Below, in pieces: positions 5,006 to 11,818 of a stretch of 20,256 bases of DNA (position 1 is the stretch's first letter; every line of letters begins with the position of its first letter). Below the pieces are notes generated by a model, which was not told the DNA's origin, made no database searches, and saw only the letters and a program-made list of their open reading frames with translations. The translations under genes were made by a program, and so were the position numbers. The DNA lies in NCBI GenBank assembly GCA_040773965.1, contig JAXGVG010000018.1, positions 1 through 20,256 of the forward strand, in the 5' to 3' direction. This stretch comes from JAXGVG01 sp040773965 (GTDB lineage Bacteria > Pseudomonadota > Alphaproteobacteria > UBA9219).

Positions 5006-7909
5006 ATGAACCTCCGTCAATATTTATCGATTGTCTTTATTGCCGCGTTTGTTTCCCTTCTCCCTCCAGGCCCTGCTTTTGCCATCATTGGCGGCGATGC
5101 GGTTGAATCCGACGAAGGATCCTCACCTGCGTCGCAATCGCTCTATCCCTGGAATGCCTTACTTCACTTTTCGTCCGAACAAAGCGGCAACAGTGTCTGC
5201 GGCGCGACTTTAGTCGGCGCGCGGTTTGTCATCACGTCGGCGCACTGCCTGAACGGTTACACCGACCCATCCGGTATGTACGTCACGGTGGGCGGTTATG
5301 ACCGCACAAACGGCCAGGAAACCGGACAAACGATTGCCGTCAGTTCCTTTATCGTCAACCCGAATTTCCCTGCACCAGCCGACCAGAATATCGGCGGTCA
5401 TTTAAACCTGCCGAACGATATGGCCATCCTTATCCTTGCCGAAGACGCAGCGCGCGTTGAGACGCCAGTCTACGTCACGCAAACGGAAATCGAGCCCGGC
5501 GTAACGGCGACCATTCTCGGCTGGGGCGCAACAGCCTATGAAGAGCTTCCCGGAACCGAAGCTATCTTGCGTGAAGCGCAGGTGGGAACCGTTAGCTACG
5601 ATTCCTGCTATAACACGATGAAAGACTATGGCACGGTCAACGCCACCATGATTTGCGCAGGCGTTGCCAGCGGCGCGCAGGACGCCTGCGGCGCCGACAG
5701 CGGCGGTCCGCTTTTCGTCGTCGGACGCGATGGCAAACCGGTTCAAATAGGCATTGTCAGTTGGGGCAAGGGCTGCGGCGAAGCTGGTTTTCCCGGCGTC
5801 TATACCAACCTCGCCGAAATGCTCGGTTTCATCCTCGACACCCTTGGTGGCCAGACATACGCCAATCTCGTCGACTACGCCCTGACCGGCGATCAGCAGA
5901 AAGTAGCCGAAATCTTCGACCAAATAGGCCCTGCCGCCGCGGCAGGATCCGAGGTTCGGCAAGATTACGGCCGCCTGTTCATGAACGGCGTCTACGGCAC
6001 CTCCGTCGCCCTGCAATCCTTGCTGCCGGCCAGCGCTTTTGAAATGGGCGCCGCTGTCGCGAATTTCGTGTCGATGGAAAGCCTTAATCTAAAGGCCCGC
6101 CTTCGTTCGCTCCGTGAAGGGGTTAGCGGCGGGCTGCTTGACATCAGCGGTCTTCGCCTGTCTCATTTCGCGTCGCAAGGAAACGTCGATCCTTCCACCA
6201 ATCTTTCGGCCTCTGCCGCACCTGGCCGTTACGATCCTTCCCCGGCAGGCGACGTCTCGGGCGGCATCGGCGGCATCGACCTCACGTCGGCCGGACAGGC
6301 CTCGCCCAACGCCGGGCGCATGTATAGCCCATCGCTTTATTCCGAAAACGTCGGCTCTCAAGGCGCAGGCACGGCCTCGACGCTTCGCAACGTCGACACG
6401 CCGTCCTACGCGACCGGCGTAACCGGCTACGACGCCTATGGAAGACCCGTCAACACCGGCACAACCTCGACTCTTCGCAATGTCGATACGTCGTCCTATC
6501 CAACGGTCAACCCGCCTGTGGTGACCGGCTACGATGCTTATGGCAATCCCATCCGCACCACATCGATCCCGGCAGGCTATGTCGAACAGGGAGCCTATTA
6601 TGGCCGTATTCTCTCCGGCGCCCAGGCGCCTGCCAAAACGGCAACTTCCGGGCAAGACGAAGAAGGCGTTCTCGGCTGGGTCTCTGGCCTGTTTGACTCC
6701 GCTGAAGACGTGGCGGACAAGCCCTCGCGTCCAACGACGCGCCCCCGAACGGCCGCTCTGACAAACCGCGATCAAGCGTACCGCAACGCCGCCCGCTATC
6801 CGGGCCAGCCTTTGGGCATGTACGCGCGCTATCTCGCCAACACTGCGGCCACAGAAAAAACCAAAGCGCCGAACGCCGTGCGCTTGCCTTTGGCCAACCA
6901 ATACGCGGTCGCGGGAACGGATCCGTCCGGCATGTACCAGTGGGTTTCCACCATGCCTGAACAAACGGCCGCGCCCACGACCATAACAACGCCTTCGGGC
7001 CAGGTGCCCGCGCGCCTCGGCACGGTCGCCGTTCCCTACAGCCGCCCAACGGCCATCAACGCGGACCGGCGTTGGGGCGTGTTCATGGCGGGCGACGTGC
7101 GGTTCGGTAACGAAAAGCTCATGCGCAACGGTCCCTCGACGAAAATGGACAACACCGGCTTCTCGATCGGACTCGATTACCGCGTCGAGGACAAGAGCTT
7201 CATCGGCGTCGCACTGAGCTACGCGCACGGCAGCTTTAACACCGGCGACTACAGCGACGTTCAGGGCGACGGCTACGCCGTTTCGCTTTACGGCACGACA
7301 AGCTTCCTGAAAGACGCCTACGCCGACGGCTTCATCAGCCTCGGCTACCACACCTTCGACAGCGAACGAACCCTGTTCATCGGCAACGGCCAGACCCGCA
7401 CCGCGTCGGCCGAACCCGACGCGATCCACTTCAGCGGCGAGGTCGAAACCGGCTATAACTTCAAGCAAGACAACTGGAAATACGGCCCCTATGCGGGCAT
7501 GCGCCTGTCCTACGCCTCCTTTGACAAATACACGGAAAGCGGCGGCGGCAGCTTCGATCTGAACGTGCGCAACCGGGACGACGTTTCAGCGATCGGGAGC
7601 CTCGGCTTCGGCGGTTCACGGCGCTTCTATCTGCCAACGGGCGGCGTTGTTTTGCCAGCCATGCGCGTCGCCTTCAATCATGAGTTTGGCGACGGCCAGT
7701 CGAACGTCAAATCCGCCTTCGTGACGGCGCCCACCAGGACCTTCAAGACCGAAGGCGCGGTGCGCGAACGCAACTGGATCAGCGTCAGCCCCTCGGTGGC
7801 GGCGGCCCTGCCCAACAATTGGCTCTTTCAGGCCAATTATGAGCACGACTTTTTCCGCTATAACGTCAACGACCACATCTTCAACCTAGCGGCGCGGTAT
7901 AAGTGGTAA
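5006..7909 (+). CDS. Secreted trypsin-like serine protease with autotransporter beta-barrel
   Basis: The 967-residue protein is predicted to be a type V secreted surface protease. A signal peptide (1-26, ending AFA) is followed directly by IIGG, the canonical N terminus of mature trypsins. The S1 protease domain (about 27-280) has the triad His80 (SAHC), Asp138 (NDMAIL) and Ser232 (ADSGGPL). Asp226 at the base of the S1 pocket predicts cleavage after Arg/Lys. Cysteine pairs 65/81, 201/217 and 228 with the Cys of GKGCGE match the standard disulfides. The oxyanion-hole Gly193 position is Ala230. A Gly/Ser/Pro/Thr-rich linker (about 300-687) contains a duplicated STLRNVDT...VTGYDAYG unit. Residues about 688-967 alternate in beta-strand fashion and end in Trp, fitting an autotransporter barrel. 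I chose ATG 5006 because GAGG lies six bases before it; ATG 4994 lacks such a site and would add only four residues. It is monocistronic, with a terminator at 7951-7983. The target is unknown. Confidence 0.9.
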   Translation: MNLRQYLSIVFIAAFVSLLPPGPAFAIIGGDAVESDEGSSPASQSLYPWNALLHFSSEQSGNSVCGATLVGARFVITSAHCLNGYTDPSGMYVTVGGYDRTNGQETGQTIAVSSFIVNPNFPAPADQNIGGHLNLPNDMAILILAEDAARVETPVYVTQTEIEPGVTATILGWGATAYEELPGTEAILREAQVGTVSYDSCYNTMKDYGTVNATMICAGVASGAQDACGADSGGPLFVVGRDGKPVQIGIVSWGKGCGEAGFPGVYTNLAEMLGFILDTLGGQTYANLVDYALTGDQQKVAEIFDQIGPAAAAGSEVRQDYGRLFMNGVYGTSVALQSLLPASAFEMGAAVANFVSMESLNLKARLRSLREGVSGGLLDISGLRLSHFASQGNVDPSTNLSASAAPGRYDPSPAGDVSGGIGGIDLTSAGQASPNAGRMYSPSLYSENVGSQGAGTASTLRNVDTPSYATGVTGYDAYGRPVNTGTTSTLRNVDTSSYPTVNPPVVTGYDAYGNPIRTTSIPAGYVEQGAYYGRILSGAQAPAKTATSGQDEEGVLGWVSGLFDSAEDVADKPSRPTTRPRTAALTNRDQAYRNAARYPGQPLGMYARYLANTAATEKTKAPNAVRLPLANQYAVAGTDPSGMYQWVSTMPEQTAAPTTITTPSGQVPARLGTVAVPYSRPTAINADRRWGVFMAGDVRFGNEKLMRNGPSTKMDNTGFSIGLDYRVEDKSFIGVALSYAHGSFNTGDYSDVQGDGYAVSLYGTTSFLKDAYADGFISLGYHTFDSERTLFIGNGQTRTASAEPDAIHFSGEVETGYNFKQDNWKYGPYAGMRLSYASFDKYTESGGGSFDLNVRNRDDVSAIGSLGFGGSRRFYLPTGGVVLPAMRVAFNHEFGDGQSNVKSAFVTAPTRTFKTEGAVRERNWISVSPSVAAALPNNWLFQANYEHDFFRYNVNDHIFNLAARYKW
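6368..6559 (+). repeat. Two tandem copies of a 30-34 residue unit in protease linker
   Basis: Codons from 6368 encode G-T-A-STLRNVDT-P-SY...VTGYDAYGRPVNT. From 6458 the unit repeats as G-T-T-STLRNVDT-S-SY...VTGYDAYGNPIRT with a four-residue insertion. The first copy is exactly 90 bases. The DNA copies differ mainly at third codon positions, so the duplication is old and conserved at protein level. Confidence 0.8.
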
Positions 7910-7950
7910 GTACAGGCTTGCTTGAACAAACGATCCACAATTGACACTGC

Positions 7951-7983
7951 AAAAAACGCCGGGCTTTCCGCCCGGTGTGTTTG
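7951..7983 (+). terminator. Rho-independent terminator after the protease gene
   Basis: ACGCCGGGC (7956-7964) pairs with GCCCGGTGT (7970-7978), with one G-U pair and a five-base loop, TTTCC. The stem is flanked by six A on the left and a T/G-rich stretch on the right, so it is strongest as a plus-strand terminator about 40 bases after the protease stop codon. Confidence 0.75.
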
Positions 7984-8071
7984 CAATAATCCCTTAAAAA
8001 TCAATGAGTTTTTGTTTAATCCGTTCTTTCTTGTTTAATAAAATACTTTTGAACAAAACGGGAACGTATTG

Positions 8072-8100
8072 TTGACTTTTCAGCTCTCCGAGGCTAGCCT
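8072..8100 (+). promoter_or_regulatory. Weak candidate promoter of the DUF2125 gene
   Basis: TTGACT (five of six consensus bases) and TAGCCT (three of six) are separated by 17 bases. The -10 element is poor. It is listed because it is the best pair between the upstream terminator and the structured leader. Confidence 0.28.
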
Positions 8101-8160
8101 TTTCTTGCCTAGAGTAGAGCAAGAGCGGGCTGCGACCTCATCCCGCTTCAGGCATTGGAA

Positions 8161-8206
8161 GCCAGGGCCAAACGTTGGATGCGCAGCGTCCACGTTTCTC
8201 CCTGGC
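8161..8206 (+). repeat. Long imperfect hairpin in leader of DUF2125 gene
   Basis: GCCAGGG (8161-8167) pairs with CCCTGGC (8200-8206). After a two-by-two internal loop, AAACGT (8170-8175) pairs with ACGTTT (8092 + 100 = 8192 to 8197). After a bulged T at 8176, GGATGC (8177-8182) pairs with GCGTCC (8186-8191) with one T-G pair around a three-base loop. This is 19 base pairs in 46 bases. No T-run follows, so it is not an intrinsic terminator in the usual sense. It probably forms in the transcript between a promoter near 8072 and the start at 8286. Confidence 0.7.
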
Positions 8207-8285
8207 CCCATTATCGTCCGCCCTGTTCCCCTCTGCTTCCACATCCTTTCTCCTCGCCTTCCGCCCCATTTCCACTCTGCATGCC

Positions 8286-9203
8286 ATGCCTGGCCGCCGC
8301 TCAAAGAAATGTCCCAAGGCCCGTTTCTTCGCCCTGTATATCCTTTGCCCGCTGGCTCTCTGGACCAGCTTTTGGGCCTATTTTCCCCAGCACCTCCGGG
8401 AAACGATCCAGCTATGGGCCGAAAACGAACGGAACCGGGGCCATGTCGTTTCCTTTGAACCCGGCCATGCCTCGGGATGGCCGTTCGCCGTCCGGATCCC
8501 CCTGAAAAACCTCCATTGGCAGGACGGCAAAGGCCATCAGATCGACGCCCCGGAAGCGTCGGTGTCCCTTCATCCGTGGTCGTGGCGCACCCTGAATGTC
8601 TTGGCGGCGAACGCCGGCGGCCAATGGAGCGGCGCGGCTTTTGCGATCCGCAAAGCCTCCGTGACGGTCCACACGCCCTTGTGGCCGCCCAAGAGCCACG
8701 CCGAAGCGGGCCTGACCTTCTCGGCCTCTCTGAACGGTATCGAATTGAAGACGCCCTCTCTCATGCCGTTGGGCAAAACCGTCGAAAGCCTCTCTCTCTC
8801 GTTCCGCGTCATGGGCCCTCTGCCCGATCCGGTTAACAAGAAAACGCTAGCGGCATGGAACAACAAGAACGGCATCGTAGAGTGCGACGCTTTTGAGGCC
8901 GTCTGGGGACCGTTAACGGTCGCGATGAAAGGCACGGTAGCCCTGACCGGCAATCTCCAGCCCGAAGGCGCGTTTGCGGGACGGATCGCGGGCCTCGAAA
9001 AAGCCCTGGATGCGTTTGCGGAGGCCACATGTATCGGCAAGCCCGAAGCCGCGCTGGCTTCTTCGTTTCTCAAGCAAACGGCTCAAACACCCGCAGCATC
9101 GGACGAATCCGGTCTGGATACCCCGATCACCATCCAGTCCGGCGGCCTCTTCATCGGCCCCGCGCGCGTATTAACCTTACCCCCTATTGACTGGCCACAA
9201 TAA
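8286..9203 (+). CDS. DUF2125 family envelope protein
   Basis: The 305-residue protein has a basic N terminus (MPGRRSKKCPKARF) and one hydrophobic segment (about 14-30), so it is a signal-anchored or secreted periplasmic protein. A long beta-rich domain follows. The segment RGHVVSFEPGHASGWPFAVRIPLKNL and the C-terminal GGLFIGPARVLTLPPIDWP fit the DUF2125 family, an alphaproteobacterial family without a known biochemical role. I prefer the ATG at 8286 because the membrane segment then sits at the N terminus. There is no clear ribosome-binding site. An in-frame TTG at 8175 is possible but lies inside a hairpin. It is followed by a weak terminator (9246-9267), so it is probably transcribed alone. 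Confidence 0.75.
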   Translation: MPGRRSKKCPKARFFALYILCPLALWTSFWAYFPQHLRETIQLWAENERNRGHVVSFEPGHASGWPFAVRIPLKNLHWQDGKGHQIDAPEASVSLHPWSWRTLNVLAANAGGQWSGAAFAIRKASVTVHTPLWPPKSHAEAGLTFSASLNGIELKTPSLMPLGKTVESLSLSFRVMGPLPDPVNKKTLAAWNNKNGIVECDAFEAVWGPLTVAMKGTVALTGNLQPEGAFAGRIAGLEKALDAFAEATCIGKPEAALASSFLKQTAQTPAASDESGLDTPITIQSGGLFIGPARVLTLPPIDWPQ

Positions 9204-9245
9204 TAACAAAATGACCGTTTACCGAATGCCATGAGAATGACATAG

Positions 9246-9267
9246 GCGTTTGTGACAAAGCTTTTTT
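9246..9267 (+). terminator. Candidate terminator after the DUF2125 gene
   Basis: GC (9246-9247) and TTTG (9249-9252) pair with CAAA (9256-9259) and GC (9260-9261), leaving a bulged G and a TGA loop. Six T follow (9262-9267). The stem is short, so this is tentative. Confidence 0.4.
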
Positions 9268-9322
9268 ATTGAAGGCACGGTGAATTTGGAAAGCTGTTTC
9301 TTTTTCCGCTCAGAGGTTGCTT

Positions 9323-10009
9323 ATGAAGTATTCCACCCTTCTTCTATTATCTTTTCCCATCATTGTTATGGCCGAACCGGTTTCCGTTCAGGCAGAGCCC
9401 ATTTCCAACACATTTTGCGGGCACACAAGCATGCGGATATGCGGCATAACTTTCACGGCACAGCCCGGCCCCATCGGCACTCTGTTGACTTTTCATTTGC
9501 CGGAAAAATACGTCATCCGCACAGCCACCGTTCAGTGTATCGGCGATCATGGCCGCGCTTATTATAAACTGCTAAACGATGACGTTACGTCTTGCGCTTT
9601 ACGCACATGCCGGCCCGGAGCGGTTACGTTATGCAATACTTCTTTCGATATCCCCGTTGAATCCCATATCGGCGATGTCGTAGAAACGAAGATACCTCCT
9701 GAAATTCTTATCGCTTCAGCCGCGTCTTCCCAACCCGGGTTTTCATCCGAATGCCGCCTCGTCAACGGCATCGAGCGCTATCAGGTTACCGGCACATCCG
9801 GCGTTTCTTGCAACGCTTTCCCATGTCAACCGGCAACGCTAACCATCTGCGGAGAGGCCGTTGCGATCCCCACGGCGTCGGAAATGGGCGCCGTCCTTCA
9901 GGCCGTGACAAATAACAACCAGCCCGTCACTGTCCAGTGCATTGGATCCGGCGGCAACCGCCCAACCTATCAAATTACGGACAGTTCAGCCGTTACGTGC
10001 GAAGAGTAA
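9323..10009 (+). CDS. Secreted cysteine-rich protein with three internal repeats, unknown family
   Basis: The 228-residue protein begins with a signal peptide (cleavage after VQA, about residue 24), so the product is exported. I do not recognise the family. The mature part is three repeats, each with four cysteines: Cys32/40/72/91, Cys96/104/144/163 and Cys168/176/206/226. The first spacing is always C-x7-C, the last is C-x18/19-C, and units are joined by exactly four residues. Repeats 2 and 3 share an IP...G pattern after the second Cys; repeats 1 and 3 share VQCIG. Twelve cysteines, an even number per unit, suggest two disulfides per module in the periplasm or outside. ATG 9323 is chosen because AGAGG lies six bases upstream; an in-frame TTG at 9317 abuts that site. 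It sits alone between DUF2125 and tyrA, both in the same direction. Confidence 0.85.
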   Translation: MKYSTLLLLSFPIIVMAEPVSVQAEPISNTFCGHTSMRICGITFTAQPGPIGTLLTFHLPEKYVIRTATVQCIGDHGRAYYKLLNDDVTSCALRTCRPGAVTLCNTSFDIPVESHIGDVVETKIPPEILIASAASSQPGFSSECRLVNGIERYQVTGTSGVSCNAFPCQPATLTICGEAVAIPTASEMGAVLQAVTNNNQPVTVQCIGSGGNRPTYQITDSSAVTCEE

Positions 10010-10079
10010 AACCCCGCAAAATCATCCTTCTAAAAGCCCTTTCTTTCCTGTATTGTCCCGGCCTTTTAGGAGAGAAACG

Positions 10080-10826
10080 GTGAAAACATTAGGCATATTG
10101 GGTTTGGGCGCCTTCGGCCAGCTGATGGCCCGGCACCTGGCTTCGCACGTCAAGCTCATGGCTTACGATCCGGCGAAACAGGCCGAGTCTTACGCGCGCC
10201 AGCACGGCATTGACTTCGTCTCGCTGGAAGAAGCCACGCGCGCCGATATCGTGGTCATCGCGACGCCAATCGATAAAATTCGCGGCGTGGTGGATGCGAT
10301 CAAGCCGCACCTGAAACCGGGCGCCATCGTTCTCGACGTGGCTTCGGTCAAGGTCTATCCCGCCAGATTTATGGAAAGCCTGCCGGATTACGTCGATATC
10401 GTCTGCACGCATCCCCTCTTCGGGCCTCAAAGCGCGCGCAACGGCATCACGGGCCTGAAAATCGCGGTCTGTCCCATTCGAGGCAGCGGCGTGACGAAGA
10501 TTGTGGAATTCTTCCGCGCCAAACTTGGCCTTCAGGTCATTATGACGACGCCCGAAGAGCACGACCGCGAAGTGGCGGCCGTTCAGGGCCTGACTCACAT
10601 GATCGCCAAGGTTCTGGTGGACATGGAACCCCTGCCCAAAAAAATGACGACGGTCAGCTTCGATTTGCTTATGGCGGCGGTCGAGCTTGTGCGCTACGAC
10701 TCCATGGAACTCTTCCTTGCCATCGAACGCGACAACCCCTTCTCGGCGGAATTGCGGCACAAGTTTTTCGCTAAAGGCAAGGAACTGCGCGATTTCCTTG
10801 AGTCTCAGGAGACGGCGTCAAAATAA
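10080..10826 (+). CDS. tyrA: Prephenate/arogenate dehydrogenase (TyrA family)
   Basis: NAD(P)-dependent oxidative decarboxylation of prephenate or arogenate in tyrosine synthesis. The 248-residue product starts with the dinucleotide-binding motif GILGLGAFG. It continues with ADIVVIATPIDKI, LDVASVK and the substrate-site HPLFGPQSA, then a helical dimerisation domain containing QGLTHMIAKVL. It lacks a C-terminal ACT domain and is at the short end of the family, like stand-alone arogenate dehydrogenases. The start is GTG at 10080 with AGGAG seven bases upstream; the longer in-frame reading from 9942 overlaps the preceding gene. The gene is convergent with the chorismate mutase-family gene, 8 bases apart, so both prephenate formation and use are encoded here. 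Prephenate versus arogenate preference cannot be read from the sequence. Confidence 0.9.
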   Translation: MKTLGILGLGAFGQLMARHLASHVKLMAYDPAKQAESYARQHGIDFVSLEEATRADIVVIATPIDKIRGVVDAIKPHLKPGAIVLDVASVKVYPARFMESLPDYVDIVCTHPLFGPQSARNGITGLKIAVCPIRGSGVTKIVEFFRAKLGLQVIMTTPEEHDREVAAVQGLTHMIAKVLVDMEPLPKKMTTVSFDLLMAAVELVRYDSMELFLAIERDNPFSAELRHKFFAKGKELRDFLESQETASK

Positions 10827-10834
10827 GCGCGTGA

Positions 10835-11731
10835 TTATCGCCGCCCGGCTTTCAACGGCACGGCATACCCCCCCAGGGGGGAAAGGTGCTTAAGGCGGCT
10901 GCCAAGCATCGCGCGCAGACGCGACAGGCGCGTATCGTTCCGGCCCACATAGCCGTCAACCTCGACAAAGAACGACGTAAGCGCCGAACCGCCGCGGCCC
11001 ATTGTCTGGGCCAGCATCTGGCGAACCTTATACCCGGCCTTGCCGAGCAAGCGACGCATCTCCGCTTCGGGCACATGCACGCATTGCAGAACCAGAAAGC
11101 TGCGGTCGTCGCCCGTCAGTTCGGGATACAGCTTACCGATCACAAGTCCCGTGGGCAGCGACCGGCGCACGTTCGACCGACCGGGCTTCAGGTTCTCGAA
11201 AGGCATCGTGGCGAAGACGGTCAAAACGTTCGACCTGTCGCCCGCCAGCAAAGGCCACCATGAATCTTTCTCGCTGACCGCAGGCGGCGGCACGACGGCC
11301 ATCGTGGCCTTGTTCACTTGCACGGCTTTGATGGCCGCCAGGGCCGAAGAATACTCGATCAGCGGCGTAAAGGCCCCGAAATGGTCCCGGGCCGTGTCCC
11401 AAAGGCCATGGCCTTTATCGGGTGAATAAACGGCGACCTTGAACGTTCCTTCAAGGAGCGTAAACGCGGAAATCATTTCGCGCCAAAGACGCACCACAAG
11501 GCCTTCGGGCAGTTTGCCTTGTGGACGGCCCATAATCGTCCGCAGCATCTGCGCTTCGCGGCCGGGGCGAATGTAAATATGCTGTTTGCCTTTGTGCTTG
11601 CGGATTCTGTCGATGATCTCGGCACGGTCGAGCAAAATATTGTGCAGGGCAATATCGATCCTGTCGATCTGCGCGCGCAGGTCGGCAAGGGCCTGTTTAT
11701 CGGGATTTACGGCAAGGTGTTTTACAACCAT
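10835..11731 (-). CDS. Chorismate mutase (AroQ) with prephenate-dehydratase-like C-terminal region
   Basis: The 298-residue protein. The N-terminal about 90 residues match an AroQ-type helical chorismate mutase: LRAQIDRIDIALHNILLDRA, then EIIDRIRKHKG and REAQMLRTIMGR, then LWREMISAF. The enzyme rearranges chorismate to prephenate. The remaining 200 residues resemble the layout of a prephenate dehydratase followed by a regulatory ACT-like part (FLVLQCVHVPEAEMRRLLGKAGY). The catalytic TRF motif of dehydratases appears as TVF (NVLTVFATM), so dehydratase activity is doubtful. I chose ATG 11731 with GAAGG eight bases upstream; an in-frame TTG at 11746 is possible. It is preceded by a terminator (11794-11813), so it probably has its own promoter. 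The mutase call is good; the C-terminal role is inference. Confidence 0.8.
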   Translation of the reverse strand: MVVKHLAVNPDKQALADLRAQIDRIDIALHNILLDRAEIIDRIRKHKGKQHIYIRPGREAQMLRTIMGRPQGKLPEGLVVRLWREMISAFTLLEGTFKVAVYSPDKGHGLWDTARDHFGAFTPLIEYSSALAAIKAVQVNKATMAVVPPPAVSEKDSWWPLLAGDRSNVLTVFATMPFENLKPGRSNVRRSLPTGLVIGKLYPELTGDDRSFLVLQCVHVPEAEMRRLLGKAGYKVRQMLAQTMGRGGSALTSFFVEVDGYVGRNDTRLSRLRAMLGSRLKHLSPLGGYAVPLKAGRR

Positions 11732-11793
11732 AGGATGAGCCTTCAAATTAGTCTTTACAACCAGTTAGCAGCGTAACTTACAGCAATTTCTTC

Positions 11794-11813
11794 AAAAAGC
11801 CAAACGGCTTTGT
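11794..11813 (-). terminator. Rho-independent terminator of the methyltransferase gene
   Basis: On the minus strand AAAGCC pairs with GGCTTT around a GTTT loop (11811-11796), followed by further T at 11795-11794. It lies just after the methyltransferase stop codon and separates it from the chorismate mutase gene. Confidence 0.6.
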
Positions 11814-11818
11814 TAAGT

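Larger units (their letters stand above)
7910..8285. other. 376-base intergenic region between protease and DUF2125 genes
   Basis: No convincing gene. In order it holds a Rho-independent terminator (7951-7983), an AT-rich stretch with two copies of TTGTTTAAT 19 bases apart (8012 and 8031), a weak promoter-like pair (TTGACT 8072, TAGCCT 8095), a long imperfect hairpin (8161-8206) and a C-rich, G-poor tract (8188-8285). An in-frame TTG at 8175 could extend the DUF2125 protein by 37 residues. That start lies inside the hairpin and lacks a ribosome-binding site. Confidence 0.6.

Noticed and set aside
6400..6550. GYDAYG motifs resembling RHS/YD repeats
   Set aside because: Only two copies, without the rest of the YD consensus or any RHS core; better explained as a local linker duplication.
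6089..7468. 459-residue open frame on the minus strand inside the protease gene
   Set aside because: Arg/Gly/Val-rich shadow of the linker and barrel coding region, with no motif and no ribosome-binding site of note.
7941..7946. TTGACA hexamer as a -35 promoter element
   Set aside because: It lies just before the terminator stem and has no acceptable -10 sequence 16-18 bases downstream.
8175..8285. N-terminal extension of the DUF2125 protein from TTG 8175
   Set aside because: The start lies inside a strong hairpin without a ribosome-binding site, and the extension would bury the membrane segment behind 50 residues of Ser/Pro/Leu-rich low-complexity sequence.
9942..10079. 46-residue N-terminal extension of TyrA
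   Set aside because: It would overlap the preceding gene, whereas GTG 10080 has a good AGGAG site and begins exactly at the nucleotide-binding fold.
10868..10881. Homopolymer run of seven C, then A and six G, as a possible phase-variation site
   Set aside because: It encodes ordinary residues near the C terminus of the chorismate mutase protein in an intact frame; slippage there would change only the last residues, and a housekeeping enzyme is an unlikely phase-variable target.
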